Assembly: GCA_002067205.1 (NCBI GenBank) | Contig: MVQL01000133.1 | Coordinates: 1 to 64,000 of the forward strand | DNA: 64,000 nucleotides | Origin: Pelotomaculum sp. PtaB.Bin104 | GTDB taxonomy: Bacteria > Bacillota > Desulfotomaculia > Desulfotomaculales > Pelotomaculaceae | Direction of reading: 5' to 3' | Shown: piece by piece, positions 8,970 to 17,745 of the stretch | How positions within the stretch are numbered: the first letter of the stretch is position 1 | Layout: every line of letters starts with the position of its first letter | Notes under the pieces: model-generated | Databases searched by the model: none | What the model saw: only the letters and a program-made list of their open reading frames with translations | What the model was told of the DNA's origin: nothing | Translations under genes and position numbers: made by a program

Positions 8970-11084
8970 CTAAAAAAATTCGAATTTTACTTTTCCATCC
9001 TGTCCCAGGGTTAAGCATGCCGTAAATTCTCTACCGGTCTTCGATTTAAACCCATTGATTTCCCCTGTTTTCTTATCGGATATCAGTGTTCTAACTTGGT
9101 CGACGCTGATCGTTTTTCCCGCTATTTCTTTCCAGATGGCAAACTTACAGCCAGCTTGATAACCGCTGCAGGAGTAGCTTTTGGGGAATTCCACTACATC
9201 CCTGCCACACAGCGGGCATTGGCCAATTATGTCACGGCTCAGGCTCCCCCCGCCGTCCAGGGGTTTTTGCTGCCTGGTCAAAGAAACTACTTGTCTGGTG
9301 AGGTCGACAATGCCCGCCATGAACTTCTCGGGCTCCACTTTGCCGTCTTCGATATCCGCCAGAGCCTTTTCCCACCGGCCGGTCATTTCCGGGCTTTTGA
9401 TGATTTCCGGCGCAAGGCTGATCAGGCTTTTGCCTTTTTCTGTCGGAAAGAGTGTTTTTTGTTTTCTGGTGATATAGCCCACGGCAATCAGCCGCTCAAT
9501 GATCGCCGCCCGGGTGGCCGGGGTGCCCAGGCCGTGCCCCTTCATGGCTGCCTTCAGTTCGCTGTCCTCCAGCAGGCGGCCGGCGCCTTCCATGGCGGAC
9601 AGCAGGCTAGCCTCGGTGTACCGCTTGGGCGGCTTGGTTTTCTTTTCCCTGACCTGCGAGCCGCCGGTGAGCACTGCTTCACCCTGGGTCAGCTCAGGCA
9701 GGGGCGCATTCTCGTCAGGCTCCTCCTCTTCCCTACGGCCGGCCTGCTCGGGAGGGGTGGAAGCATAGACGGCCTTCCAGCCCGGCTCCAGTTCCACCCG
9801 GCCCCTCGTAAGAAAGGTTTCCCCCTCCGCACTGGTAATCACCCTGGTCTGCTTGTACCTGGCCGCCGGGAAAAATATGGCCAGAAATCTGCGCACCACC
9901 AGGTCATAGATTTTATGCTCGTCGGGGGTAATTGCTTTAATGTTGGGCCTGGTTTCCGTAGGGATCAGGGCGGTGTGATCGGTCACTTTCCCGTCATCCA
10001 CATACCTTTTGCCAGGAGTGCCCGCTTTTTTTGCCGTCTCCGCAAAGGCGGCGTATTCTCCCGCTGCGGCAACAGCGGCAAGCCTTTTGCCCAAAGTGCC
10101 AGCCAAACCTTTGGTGATGTGCCTGCTTTCCGTACGGGGGTAGGTGATTAACTTTCTTTTTTCATAAAGCGCCTGAGCTATTTCCAAGATCTTGGCCGCC
10201 GGCAGGCCGTACTTTCTATTGGCTTCTTTCTGCAGGTCGTTCAGGTTGAATAAAAGCGGCGGCAGTTCGCTGGCATCTTTTTGTTCAACCTTGGTCACCT
10301 GTGCAGGCCGGCCGGCAACCTTCTCCTGGATCCGCCGGGCGGCGTCGAGGTCGTCAAACCTGTCCCGTTTTCCCTTAAACCACTTACCTGTATAGCTCTG
10401 ATTATCCGCCTTGGTGAAAACAGCATACAGTTCCCAGTAAGAAGCCGGGACGAACTCAAAAATTTCCTGCTCGCGATTAACGATCAGGGCCAGGGTGGGT
10501 GTTTGCACCCGTCCCACGGACAGCAGGTGGTTATGTACAACTGTAAAAGCCCTGGTCGCGTTTATCCCGATGAGCCAATCAGCGCGGCTGCGGGCCTGGG
10601 CGGACTGGGCCAGGTGGTCCAACTCAGCGCCCGGGCGGAGCTGGGTAAAGGCACTTTTTACGGCACCGGCGGTGGTTTCGGAAAGCCATAACCTCTTGAA
10701 AGGCTTAACGCAGCCGGTGATTTGGTAAATATAGCGAAAAATCAATTCCCCCTCGCGGCCGGCATCGCAAGCGTTGACCAGCAGATCCACATCCTGCCGG
10801 TTCACCAGTTCTCTGATTATTTTCAACTGCTTTACGTTTTTAGGTATAGGCTTGAGTAAAAACTTTTTCGGCAAAATGGGCAGGTTACCCAGTTGCCATT
10901 TCTTTAAGCTTTTGTTATAGTCCTCTGGTTCTGCCAGGGTTACCAGGTGTCCGACAGCCCAGGTCACAATATACTCCTTGTTCTCTAGGTAGCCGTCCCT
11001 TTTGCCAAACTGCCCGATAACGGCCGCCAGGTCTTTGGCCACGGACGGCTTTTCGGCGATGATAACGGTTTTAATTGCCCGCAC
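8970..11084 (-). CDS. topB: DNA topoisomerase III (type IA)
   Basis: A 704-aa type IA topoisomerase that relaxes or decatenates DNA through a 5'-phosphotyrosine link. The N-terminal TOPRIM domain holds EKPSVAKDLAAVIG and the acidic triad segment NACDAGREGELIFRYI (near residue 105). The catalytic tyrosine is in LITYPRTESRHIT (near residue 320). The C-terminus has a zinc-ribbon-like block CPLCG followed by CSGYQAGCKFAIW, as in TopB/TraE-type enzymes. The start is GTG at 11084, since the Toprim motif begins nine residues later. No neighbour suggests a conjugative plasmid, so this is probably a chromosomal copy. Confidence 0.95.
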   Translation of the reverse strand: MRAIKTVIIAEKPSVAKDLAAVIGQFGKRDGYLENKEYIVTWAVGHLVTLAEPEDYNKSLKKWQLGNLPILPKKFLLKPIPKNVKQLKIIRELVNRQDVDLLVNACDAGREGELIFRYIYQITGCVKPFKRLWLSETTAGAVKSAFTQLRPGAELDHLAQSAQARSRADWLIGINATRAFTVVHNHLLSVGRVQTPTLALIVNREQEIFEFVPASYWELYAVFTKADNQSYTGKWFKGKRDRFDDLDAARRIQEKVAGRPAQVTKVEQKDASELPPLLFNLNDLQKEANRKYGLPAAKILEIAQALYEKRKLITYPRTESRHITKGLAGTLGKRLAAVAAAGEYAAFAETAKKAGTPGKRYVDDGKVTDHTALIPTETRPNIKAITPDEHKIYDLVVRRFLAIFFPAARYKQTRVITSAEGETFLTRGRVELEPGWKAVYASTPPEQAGRREEEEPDENAPLPELTQGEAVLTGGSQVREKKTKPPKRYTEASLLSAMEGAGRLLEDSELKAAMKGHGLGTPATRAAIIERLIAVGYITRKQKTLFPTEKGKSLISLAPEIIKSPEMTGRWEKALADIEDGKVEPEKFMAGIVDLTRQVVSLTRQQKPLDGGGSLSRDIIGQCPLCGRDVVEFPKSYSCSGYQAGCKFAIWKEIAGKTISVDQVRTLISDKKTGEINGFKSKTGREFTACLTLGQDGKVKFEFF

Positions 11085-11327
11085 CCCTCAAAATATAGCG
11101 TATTAATCAAGGAACCCGCTGTTTGCCCAAAAACCGGGATGAGCAGCTTATAGCAATTTCATCACAGAATATGGCTAATCCTGCATCTCTGGCAAGTTTT
11201 TTCAGATGCATGAACAGAAATTAATAGAAAATAGCAATACTTCAGCAGCGGCGGCTTAAAATTGAGTAGTCACCTGTGGTATGAAGTCTAATATTAACTG
11301 ATACGAAAAATAATCATATTTTATATT

Positions 11328-11443
11328 TGGAAGCCAAGCTGCTGGGGAAATAGCAAATTATAGTATATTCTGCCGCGGCTGGTTGGTCTTGGTGAGGCAT
11401 TAAGCCGCAGGGAGGAGGAGCCGGGCTAAAACCAGGGGCTTCC
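11328..11443 (+). pseudogene. Relic of hflX (central region)
   Basis: This stretch aligns base by base with the hflX region at about 7193-7318. It shares GCCAAGCTGC, GAAATAGCA, CTGCCGCG, TTAAGCCGC, GAGGAGCC and CAGGGGCTTC in the same order, with small deletions that shift the frame and introduce stops. In one frame it still reads LPRLVGLGEALSRREEEPG against LPRLVGLRAALSRQGG in the intact protein. No further hflX sequence is visible on either side. It is a remnant of a duplicated or second hflX. Confidence 0.75.
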
Positions 11444-11447
11444 TTAT

Positions 11448-12320
11448 CTATAAAGTGCCCCAGTGAATTGGGCGGGTGAGCGACGGGGGCAGCTTTGTGC
11501 TGAAATTCCCCTTTGCCGAGTTAAGCTGCGCTTGGGTGAGAAAGATACTCCTGCTCAGGTTGGCGCCTCTCAGGTCAGCATCCCGGAGGTCAGCCCCGAT
11601 CAAATCCGCCCCACTTAGGTCAGCGCCCCTGAGGTCGGCAGCAATCAGGTAGGCTCCCCTCAAGTTAGCCCCAATGAGGTCAATTTTTCTGAGGTCAGCG
11701 CCAATCAAGTCGGCTCCCCGGCCAAAGGTCTTCCGACGCCCCGCAGGCTCCTTTCGGCCGCGGCGGGCTTCAGCCCGTACAAGCTCACTGGTCTTGAGGA
11801 GCAAATCATTTACCTCTGCCCGGTGTGCTGCCACATCCAGTTCCAAAAGCGAGCCGGGGGTGAGGTAAGTTAAGCGCTCCGTCTCGCCAATCATGGAGCC
11901 CAGCACACCACGGAGCGGGCGTGCCGGTTGCAGCGTCATCACTTCGGTCAGATACCACAGCAGCTCATGGAGCTGAACCATGATTAGAAAAACCTTGAAC
12001 ATTTGCGGGGCGGATTCCGGGTCCTGCCGCCAGTGGTGTCCATCATAGCTGACCTGCACAACCTTTTGTCCCGCACCAAAGCAGTCATAAGCAAGGCAAC
12101 CTTTCAAACCCCGTTCCCTGAGGCTTTCGTGAACACAGCAACGAAAGTCCGGCTGCAGGTTGGGGCAAGGCTTCCCGGCGTCTTTGTCCGCTGGGAAGCC
12201 CGCCGAGGCTGAAAAGTACAGCGCAACACAACACAGCCCAGAGCATTTTTCACAGTCTGCTTGCAGATTAGTTTGACCCCGCTCAGGGAAAGGATGCGAA
12301 TTTTTATCATTCCCGAACAA
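11448..12320 (-). CDS. Cys-rich N-terminal plus pentapeptide-repeat protein
   Basis: A 290-aa protein. Residues about 20-80 hold a cysteine cluster ([12 protein letters not shown], then CPN, CCVH, CLAYDC) like a metal or Fe-S-binding YkgJ-type domain. The middle is helical. Residues about 205-265 form a run of about a dozen A(D/N)LXX pentapeptides ([30 protein letters not shown]) that fold as a right-handed beta helix. This architecture recurs in bacteria, but its function is unknown. The start is TTG at 12320 behind AAAAGGAGA. It converges on the hflX relic. Confidence 0.85.
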   Translation of the reverse strand: MFGNDKNSHPFPERGQTNLQADCEKCSGLCCVALYFSASAGFPADKDAGKPCPNLQPDFRCCVHESLRERGLKGCLAYDCFGAGQKVVQVSYDGHHWRQDPESAPQMFKVFLIMVQLHELLWYLTEVMTLQPARPLRGVLGSMIGETERLTYLTPGSLLELDVAAHRAEVNDLLLKTSELVRAEARRGRKEPAGRRKTFGRGADLIGADLRKIDLIGANLRGAYLIAADLRGADLSGADLIGADLRDADLRGANLSRSIFLTQAQLNSAKGNFSTKLPPSLTRPIHWGTL

Positions 12321-12451
12321 AAAATGATTCTCCTTTTATATGGATAATAAATATAAAAAGCAGTTAAACCCCTTAAACTGGATTAAAAAAAGAAGCAAAT
12401 AGCGCAAGTGCCGGCTCAGCTCCCGGTGAGGAGTCAGAAAGCGATGCCTAT

Positions 12452-13612
12452 CTAACTCTGCCCGCACTTTGGTGCACCGGCAACTTGACAGTAAACTCCC
12501 CTCCTGAAAATTCCGGCTACCCGGATCTCGTTATCGCATACGGTCATATTGGCCTGGTAACCGGGCTTGATGAAGCCAAGGTCTTTGATCCCTAAGAACT
12601 GGGCCGGATAGGTAGAGGCCATCCGGAACGCCTCGGCTTTTTCAATGCCGGCGAATTTAATGCAGTTACGCACGGCGGTGGCCATATCTAACGCTGAGCC
12701 GCTCAGCACATTATCACTGGTAAAGCATTTACCCTCACGGTGGTAAATAGTGTGCGGCCCGATGGTGAAAGTGTCTATTTCCCCGCCAACCGGGGGCATG
12801 GCATCAGTGACCAGGAACAGTTTGCCGCATTTTGCCTGCCAGGCCGCCCGAACATTGACGAAATGAACATGAAAGCCGTCGGCTATGATGCTGGCCCAGA
12901 TCTGCTCCGCAGACAGGGTGCAACCTACCACTCCAGGCGACCTTTGCTGCATTTGACTCATGGCGTTGAACAGGTGGGTAACACCGGTTATACCTGCCTT
13001 AAAGGCCTCCGCCATCTGGGTACTGCCGGCTTTAGAATGGCCGGCTGCCAGTTTTATATGCGGTCCTGCAAGCTTCGCAAGCTGGTCCTGGGTAAGGCGT
13101 TCCGGCGCCACTGTGATCAGGGTATAGCCACTTTTAAGTGAAATCAATATTTGGGCCACAGCTTCGTCGAACTCCAATATGTATTTAGGGTCATGGATTC
13201 CGGCCATCTCCGGCGCAATGAAAGGGCCTTCAAAGTGAATGCCTATGATACCTGGGATATTATTTTCCAGACAGTAGCTAACCGCTTCAACCGCCTGCCT
13301 CATTTTGGCGGGCTCACCGGTGATAAAAACCGGTAGAAGATCAGTAGTACCGAACTTTTCATGAGCTTTAACAATTCTTTGCAGAGCACTCACCGAGGGG
13401 TGATCATTAAAAAGAACCCCGTTCCCTCCATTAACCTGCAAATCGATAAACCCGGGTACGATATTTAAACCCTTCAAGTCGATCACTTTCCAGTCGGAAT
13501 CCACTTGATTCAGGGCCACTAAGTCGAAAATATGGCCGTGCTCTACAAGCACAGCGTGATCTGAAATAACCTCCATACCGGTGTAAACATGGCCATTTAC
13601 TAGCGCTAACAT
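12452..13612 (-). CDS. nagA: N-acetylglucosamine-6-phosphate deacetylase
   Basis: A 386-aa amidohydrolase converting GlcNAc-6-P to GlcN-6-P and acetate, used in amino-sugar and cell-wall recycling. Visible family markers: the N-terminal PGFIDLQVNGGNG (the usual HxH site is QVN here, as in many one-metal NagA enzymes), the metal Glu in GIHFEGPFIAPE, metal histidines in KLAAGHS and GVTHLFNAMS, and the catalytic Asp in LVTDAMPPVGG. A GAGGAGA ribosome site precedes the ATG. No nagB or nag regulator is adjacent. Confidence 0.95.
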   Translation of the reverse strand: MLALVNGHVYTGMEVISDHAVLVEHGHIFDLVALNQVDSDWKVIDLKGLNIVPGFIDLQVNGGNGVLFNDHPSVSALQRIVKAHEKFGTTDLLPVFITGEPAKMRQAVEAVSYCLENNIPGIIGIHFEGPFIAPEMAGIHDPKYILEFDEAVAQILISLKSGYTLITVAPERLTQDQLAKLAGPHIKLAAGHSKAGSTQMAEAFKAGITGVTHLFNAMSQMQQRSPGVVGCTLSAEQIWASIIADGFHVHFVNVRAAWQAKCGKLFLVTDAMPPVGGEIDTFTIGPHTIYHREGKCFTSDNVLSGSALDMATAVRNCIKFAGIEKAEAFRMASTYPAQFLGIKDLGFIKPGYQANMTVCDNEIRVAGIFRRGVYCQVAGAPKCGQS

Positions 13613-13837
13613 TCAATTCTCCTCATTTTGTTTTTACGCATCACAAGATGCGCGTTACGTGGCTTGATAAGCCTAAGTATTCTATTCTTTCTTCTTGTTT
13701 TACTAAACAACTTGCAGTTGAATAAAAACATCCACACCAGGTTAAAATCCAAAAAAAGGATTCCCTTCATAAACTGTACTTTCAGCTCTGTTTGGTGATT
13801 TATATTCATTATAACTTTATATACCGGGGGTCAGTAA

Positions 13838-15184
13838 TTGGAGCTATTAGGAAGTATTCTCAAATTGCTAGCGTTTACGCTTGTCTTGATTACCTCTGTT
13901 CTTATCTTAATCAGGCTGCCTTCCGAATTTGGAATGGAATTTGGCTATCACAGGCTGCTAAAAAAATTACCTTATCATCAACAAACATTTCTCTTTAATA
14001 TGGAAAGTAAAAATAATAACTTCTGCAACAATGAACCTTCCCATAAATTCAGATTTCCGCTCACTTCAGTTGTATTATTGATAGTAGCCACCCGGGCCGC
14101 TATTGTTGGCTTATCCTACCTTATGGAAACAACGGCAAATAAACTTGAGCTGGGGCTGTTCCCTAATTTCTGGTACAGCTGGTTCATCCAAGATTCTCCG
14201 CATTACATTTGTGTTGCAGAAAACGGTTATCAATCCAGCGGCTATGACAGTATTTTTATTGTTTTTTATCCTCTATATCCTTATTTGATAAAAGTGGTTA
14301 ACATTTTTATTGATAATTATTATTTTGCCGGCCTGATCATTTCTAACTGCTTTTTTGTGATCGCCTGCTACTATCTGTATAAATTAGTGTCACTTGAATA
14401 TAATGACGAGTATTTATCCCGTAATGCTTTATATCTACTGATCCTATTTCCATTTTCTTTTTTTATGAATATTATCTATACGGAGAGTCTTTTTCTAACA
14501 TTATCAACCATGGTTTTTTATTATGCAAGAAAACAGAAATGGGTTATCTCCGGGGTATGCGGCATGCTGGCAGCGCTGACCAAAAACCAGGGCCTGCTTC
14601 TTTTTATCCCAATCTTTTTAGAGCTGCTGCTCAGCGAAAAAGCCACTACCCTTTTAAGGCATAAGAAAAAGAAGGAACTAGCCACGTATTTGGCAAAAAG
14701 AGTCCCCTGCGCATTTCTGCCACTAGCAGGTTTTGGCGCGTACCTGTTAATAAATAAGGTAGTAACAGGTGAGTGGTTTAAATTTCTCCAATACCAAAAA
14801 GAGAATTGGGGGAATACCATGTGGTTATTCGCAAACAGCATCAAACACAGCTTTCTCTCTTTTTTTGACCATGATTTTGTCTATGTTATCGGTACCTATG
14901 CCCCACAGCTGGGCCTATTTTTTATCGTCTTATTCATGATTTTATTTTCTATTAGCAAAATACGCATTACTTATACACTTTACTCCCTAATTTATTTAAT
15001 ATTTTCTTATTCCCCCTCAGCACTATTGAGCGGACCCAGGTATATCACCGGAATGGCACCCATCTATATTTATGTAGCTTTATTAGCGGAGAAAAACCAC
15101 AGGCTGAAAAACCTGTTATCCTATTCCAGCATTATCTTTTTACTATTTTTCTCTCTAACTTTTGTTGGCGGCGGTACATATTGA
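13838..15184 (+). CDS. Polytopic membrane glycosyltransferase, PIG-V-like
   Basis: A 448-aa protein with about ten hydrophobic segments. It resembles bacterial PIG-V/GT-C mannosyltransferases, which use polyprenyl-phosphate sugars outside the membrane. Supporting features are an early extracytoplasmic acidic loop (WFIQDSPHYICVAENGY), the block IIYTESLFLTLSTMVFYYAR followed by GMLAALTKNQG, and a late GPRYITG. The TTG at 13838 follows a GGGGG site at good spacing and adds an extra N-terminal helix; an ATG at 14000 (MESKNNN) is the alternative start. Acceptor and sugar are unknown. Confidence 0.75.
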   Translation: MELLGSILKLLAFTLVLITSVLILIRLPSEFGMEFGYHRLLKKLPYHQQTFLFNMESKNNNFCNNEPSHKFRFPLTSVVLLIVATRAAIVGLSYLMETTANKLELGLFPNFWYSWFIQDSPHYICVAENGYQSSGYDSIFIVFYPLYPYLIKVVNIFIDNYYFAGLIISNCFFVIACYYLYKLVSLEYNDEYLSRNALYLLILFPFSFFMNIIYTESLFLTLSTMVFYYARKQKWVISGVCGMLAALTKNQGLLLFIPIFLELLLSEKATTLLRHKKKKELATYLAKRVPCAFLPLAGFGAYLLINKVVTGEWFKFLQYQKENWGNTMWLFANSIKHSFLSFFDHDFVYVIGTYAPQLGLFFIVLFMILFSISKIRITYTLYSLIYLIFSYSPSALLSGPRYITGMAPIYIYVALLAEKNHRLKNLLSYSSIIFLLFFSLTFVGGGTY

Positions 15185-15283
15185 ATTGAAGTTATTAAAC
15201 AGGTCAGCTATGTTTTATCTGAATCACTTATGACCGTATAAAAATCTCCAACGGGAGAAAATTAAACCTGGAGGTGATTGAAT

Positions 15284-15373
15284 TTGCCTGAGGAAAAAGA
15301 AATAAATCGTGAGGCTCAAGAAGAGGAGGTCCTGGAAAACCAGGAAGAGGAGTATTATTACGACTGGTTTTAA
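15284..15373 (+). CDS. Very small acidic protein (29 aa)
   Basis: A strong GGAGGTGA precedes the TTG start by eight bases. The product begins MPEEKEINREAQEEEVLENQ and ends EEEYYYDWF: about 40 percent Glu with an aromatic C-terminus. A terminator-like hairpin follows within 20 bp, so it looks like a free-standing small gene rather than noise. It is too short for routine gene finders. The function is unknown. It lies 100 bp after the membrane glycosyltransferase. Confidence 0.55.
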   Translation: MPEEKEINREAQEEEVLENQEEEYYYDWF

Positions 15374-15389
15374 ACTCAAACAAAACATC

Positions 15390-15427
15390 AGCTGGCAGCG
15401 GCCGTCCTGGGGGCCAAGCTTTTTTTT
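15390..15427 (+). terminator. Terminator after the acidic miniprotein
   Basis: AGCTGGC pairs with GCC(A)AGCT, with further GC pairing inside, followed by eight T. Confidence 0.6.
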
Positions 15428-15813
15428 GCCGAAGCCCCTGCCGTTCTGTCTTTTTGCTCCCACCTCTAACCTGGGCAAGAAGGGAGGGGTGCTTTCAACT
15501 TTAGATGTCTCGTGTATAATTTAACCGTTATAATGCATTTTTAGTTTATTGTTAAACCATTTCATGGATGGTTTAAACAACTACTGCTACCTTCATCGTT
15601 CGGGACTCGAACTAAAGATTATGATCATTCCGGTCCACACAAAATAAACTATCAGTCTCCTTTGACTGACAAGTCGGAACCTCAAGAATTAACAGTCATT
15701 TTTTATAAGCTAAAAAAAATAATTTCTTTTTAATGAAATAGATTTATATATTTTACCGTTATGCTCATACTTAAACCGGTTGAAAATACCGTTCATATTA
15801 ATTTTTTATCATC
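15428..15813. other. AT-rich intergenic region with an inverted repeat
   Basis: No gene is supported here. A perfect 9-bp inverted repeat TTAAACCAT / ATGGTTTAA spans 15552-15576 with a 7-nt loop. It has no T-run, so it could be a protein-binding site rather than a terminator. Confidence 0.4.
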
Positions 15814-15993
15814 TTATTCTTTATTTAAAATATCTACCATATTACAAACCGTTAGCTCCAATTCGTTCAACGCTACTAATAGCAGTAAAGAATAGTCAAC
15901 ATTTGAATTATTGCTCTGGATTTGAATGTATCCTTTTATCACAGAAATATTATCTATCATTTGGCTACACATACACAATAAATTATTATTCAA
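15814..15993 (-). CDS. DHp-like miniprotein (59 aa), possible kinase-interacting regulator
   Basis: The start is TTG at 15993 because AAAGGAAG lies eight bases upstream; an earlier in-frame TTG at 16020 lacks a ribosome site. The sequence resembles the dimerisation helices of the histidine kinase at 17746-18621: IDNISVIKGYIQIQ matches VKNPLTTVRGFLQLY, and LVALNELELTVCNM matches LDLMIGELDRANAV. The kinase's phosphorylated His aligns with Ser here, and no ATPase domain is present. By analogy with small Spo0E- or Sda-like regulators it could dock on phosphorelay proteins. That is inference only. Confidence 0.5.
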   Translation of the reverse strand: MNNNLLCMCSQMIDNISVIKGYIQIQSNNSNVDYSLLLLVALNELELTVCNMVDILNKE

Positions 15994-16020
15994 CAAAAAC
16001 ACTTCCTTTATTTTCAACAA

Positions 16021-16724
16021 TTTTTCGCATAATTTTCACCATGGTTTATAAATGCTCCTCAGCTGTAAATGGGCTGAGGGAGGTTTTTATGTAAAGGTTT
16101 TATATTATCAACTGCTTCGTATTGTTCTTTTGTATTGCTGCACTTAGCCCCATTCTCCTTTTCCCACTTTAGCACTTGATATATGTCCATCCAATTGAGA
16201 TAGGCATTGATTTTTGACTTAAGTTGATGACAAAAATTGTCACATCAAATTCATATACTACATAACCATATTTCCCACCTCTTCGCCAATTCAATTAATG
16301 CCTCCTGATATTAGACAGAAGTTCTATTTTTACCTTCGGGAAAGATGTCGAAATATCAAAAGTTTTGTAGAATGGCAATAAATTTAACTGTTTTTTGATA
16401 TTTTTTATCAAGTACACTTATCTAAAGGAAATAATACATATGACAACAAAAAGAACGCTCAAAACGTTCCTAATCATCATGATTAAATAATCTATTGAAT
16501 AATCTGCAACCAAAAAATTTCCTCCAAAGTCTTTCGGAATCTATCTTCTTCTAGCTGAAAGATATTTGCTTTACAGTTTTTGAATAGGTGCATTTTTCAA
16601 GCCAAACTTGCATCCTTTTTTACTTAATTTAATCATCGCAATTTTATTTCTGGCTTAAAATTACTGACCAAGTTATCAGGGAACCATTTAAGTGAAGTTT
16701 ACCGTTTTTCATATATACACTCTA
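16021..16724. other. AT-rich region without a supported gene
   Basis: Only short open frames occur. An inverted repeat TGACAA-AAA-TTGTCA lies at 16228-16242. A 16-codon frame with AAAGGA near 16440 is too short to support. Confidence 0.4.
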
Positions 16725-16779
16725 AAGACCTCTATATTTGTCCGGAAGGTTTAGCCTTTTAGGAGGTCTTGTGTTTTTT
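16725..16779. terminator. Terminator hairpin
   Basis: AAGACCTC pairs with GAGGTCTT, with an inner AAGGTTTAGCCTT fold, followed on the plus strand by GTGTTTTTTG. It could also stop transcripts of the truncated kinase gene on the minus strand. Confidence 0.65.
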
Positions 16780-16813
16780 GCTCTAACTTCGGAATTTACC
16801 CAGTTAGATTCAC

Positions 16814-17140
16814 TTACTGCCGGCTCTCCTTAAACTTCACGTAAAACGTCGTCCCGCCAGGGCCGGTTTCCGCCTCGATCCGGGCCTGATGCCTTCCGGC
16901 AATACTATAGCAGGTGGCCAGTCCAATTCCGGTGCCGGTATCTTTGGTGGTAGAGAAAGGTGTACCTATTTTCTCTAGAACTTCTGGGGTAATGCCCTGG
17001 CCCTGGTCCTGCACTGCCAGGACTACCTCACTGCCAGCCTGGAAAATCTTGATCTTCAGCAGGCCGCCGGGCGACATGGCCTCAATCGCATTGCGGACCA
17101 GGTTAAGAAGCAGCTGATAAATTTGAGAAATCCAATACAT
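16814..17140 (-). pseudogene. Truncated histidine kinase (HATPase_c domain only)
   Basis: This 108-aa frame contains only the ATP-binding half of a kinase. It has the N box QLLLNLVRNAIEAMSPGG, the G1 box VQDQGQGI, the F box GTPFSTTKDTGTGIGLA and the C-terminal GGTTFYVKF. It is about 65 percent similar by eye to the end of the intact kinase at 17746-18621. The dimerisation helices and catalytic His are missing, and no ribosome site precedes the ATG. It is probably the 3' remnant of a duplicated sporulation-type kinase. Confidence 0.75.
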
Positions 17141-17271
17141 CGATCCCCAGTTTAAATGATTTTTAGTATTTTGTTATTACTAGTATTTTGTTATTAAACG
17201 TAATTATATTTTTATCCTGCGGAGAATATGTCGATATTTGTCGAATGATAATATTTTTAAGGTGGGCATCA

Positions 17272-17334
17272 ATGACTTCAACTAAGGTAGAAAGTGTTGT
17301 GCAGCAGTCTGCCGGCAATAGCTATATAGCATGA
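17272..17334 (+). CDS. Possible 20-aa peptide gene
   Basis: ATG at 17272 follows AAGGTGGG at good spacing. The frame MTSTKVESVVQQSAGNSYIA ends in TGA, and a terminator begins at once. No other coding use of this transcript is visible, so it may encode a leader or signalling peptide. The evidence is the ribosome site, frame and terminator arrangement only. Confidence 0.4.
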   Translation: MTSTKVESVVQQSAGNSYIA

Positions 17335-17366
17335 GGCAGCACCCCTATGGAGCGCTGCCTTTTTTA
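17334..17366 (+). terminator. Terminator immediately after the 20-aa ORF
   Basis: AGGCAGC pairs with GCTGCCT around ACCCCTATGGAGC, followed by TTTTT. Confidence 0.8.
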
Positions 17367-17745
17367 ATGTAGCAATTAAATTCTCATGCTGGGCTGGTTT
17401 GCAATCTTGGTTCTTTTCGTATGGAACAAAACCCGCCTTTAAAAACTGCATTTAATACTTTGCGCATGGCCATGCCGGTGCTTATAAGCATAGCTGCAAG
17501 CAGCCGCTTCATTGCTCAACAGGCCACCGGTTGGTGTGATTATAATATGGATAAAGATATTTTTAATTTCACAGCGCAAGTATACAGAGCTGTCAGTTTA
17601 AAACATGATTTTGCAGCTTTCAGACATAGTTTTGCTGTATTTAGACATGACTTATGGACATCAAATATTATAAATGCTAAGCTTTTTTTGAGTCAAAAAA
17701 TTATATTTTTGCAAGAATGATCCCGGTGGATAAGGAGGGTTACTT

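Noticed and set aside
9096-10151. 351-codon plus-strand frame opposite topB
   Set aside because: It is the antisense shadow of the clearly identified topoisomerase III gene.
15590-15640. GTTCGAGTCCC-like sequence resembling a tRNA T-arm
   Set aside because: No acceptor, anticodon or D-arm can be folded around it.
17421-17720. 99-codon plus-strand frame with HDFAAFRHSFAVFRHD
   Set aside because: No ribosome site, low-complexity repeat-like sequence, and no family resemblance.
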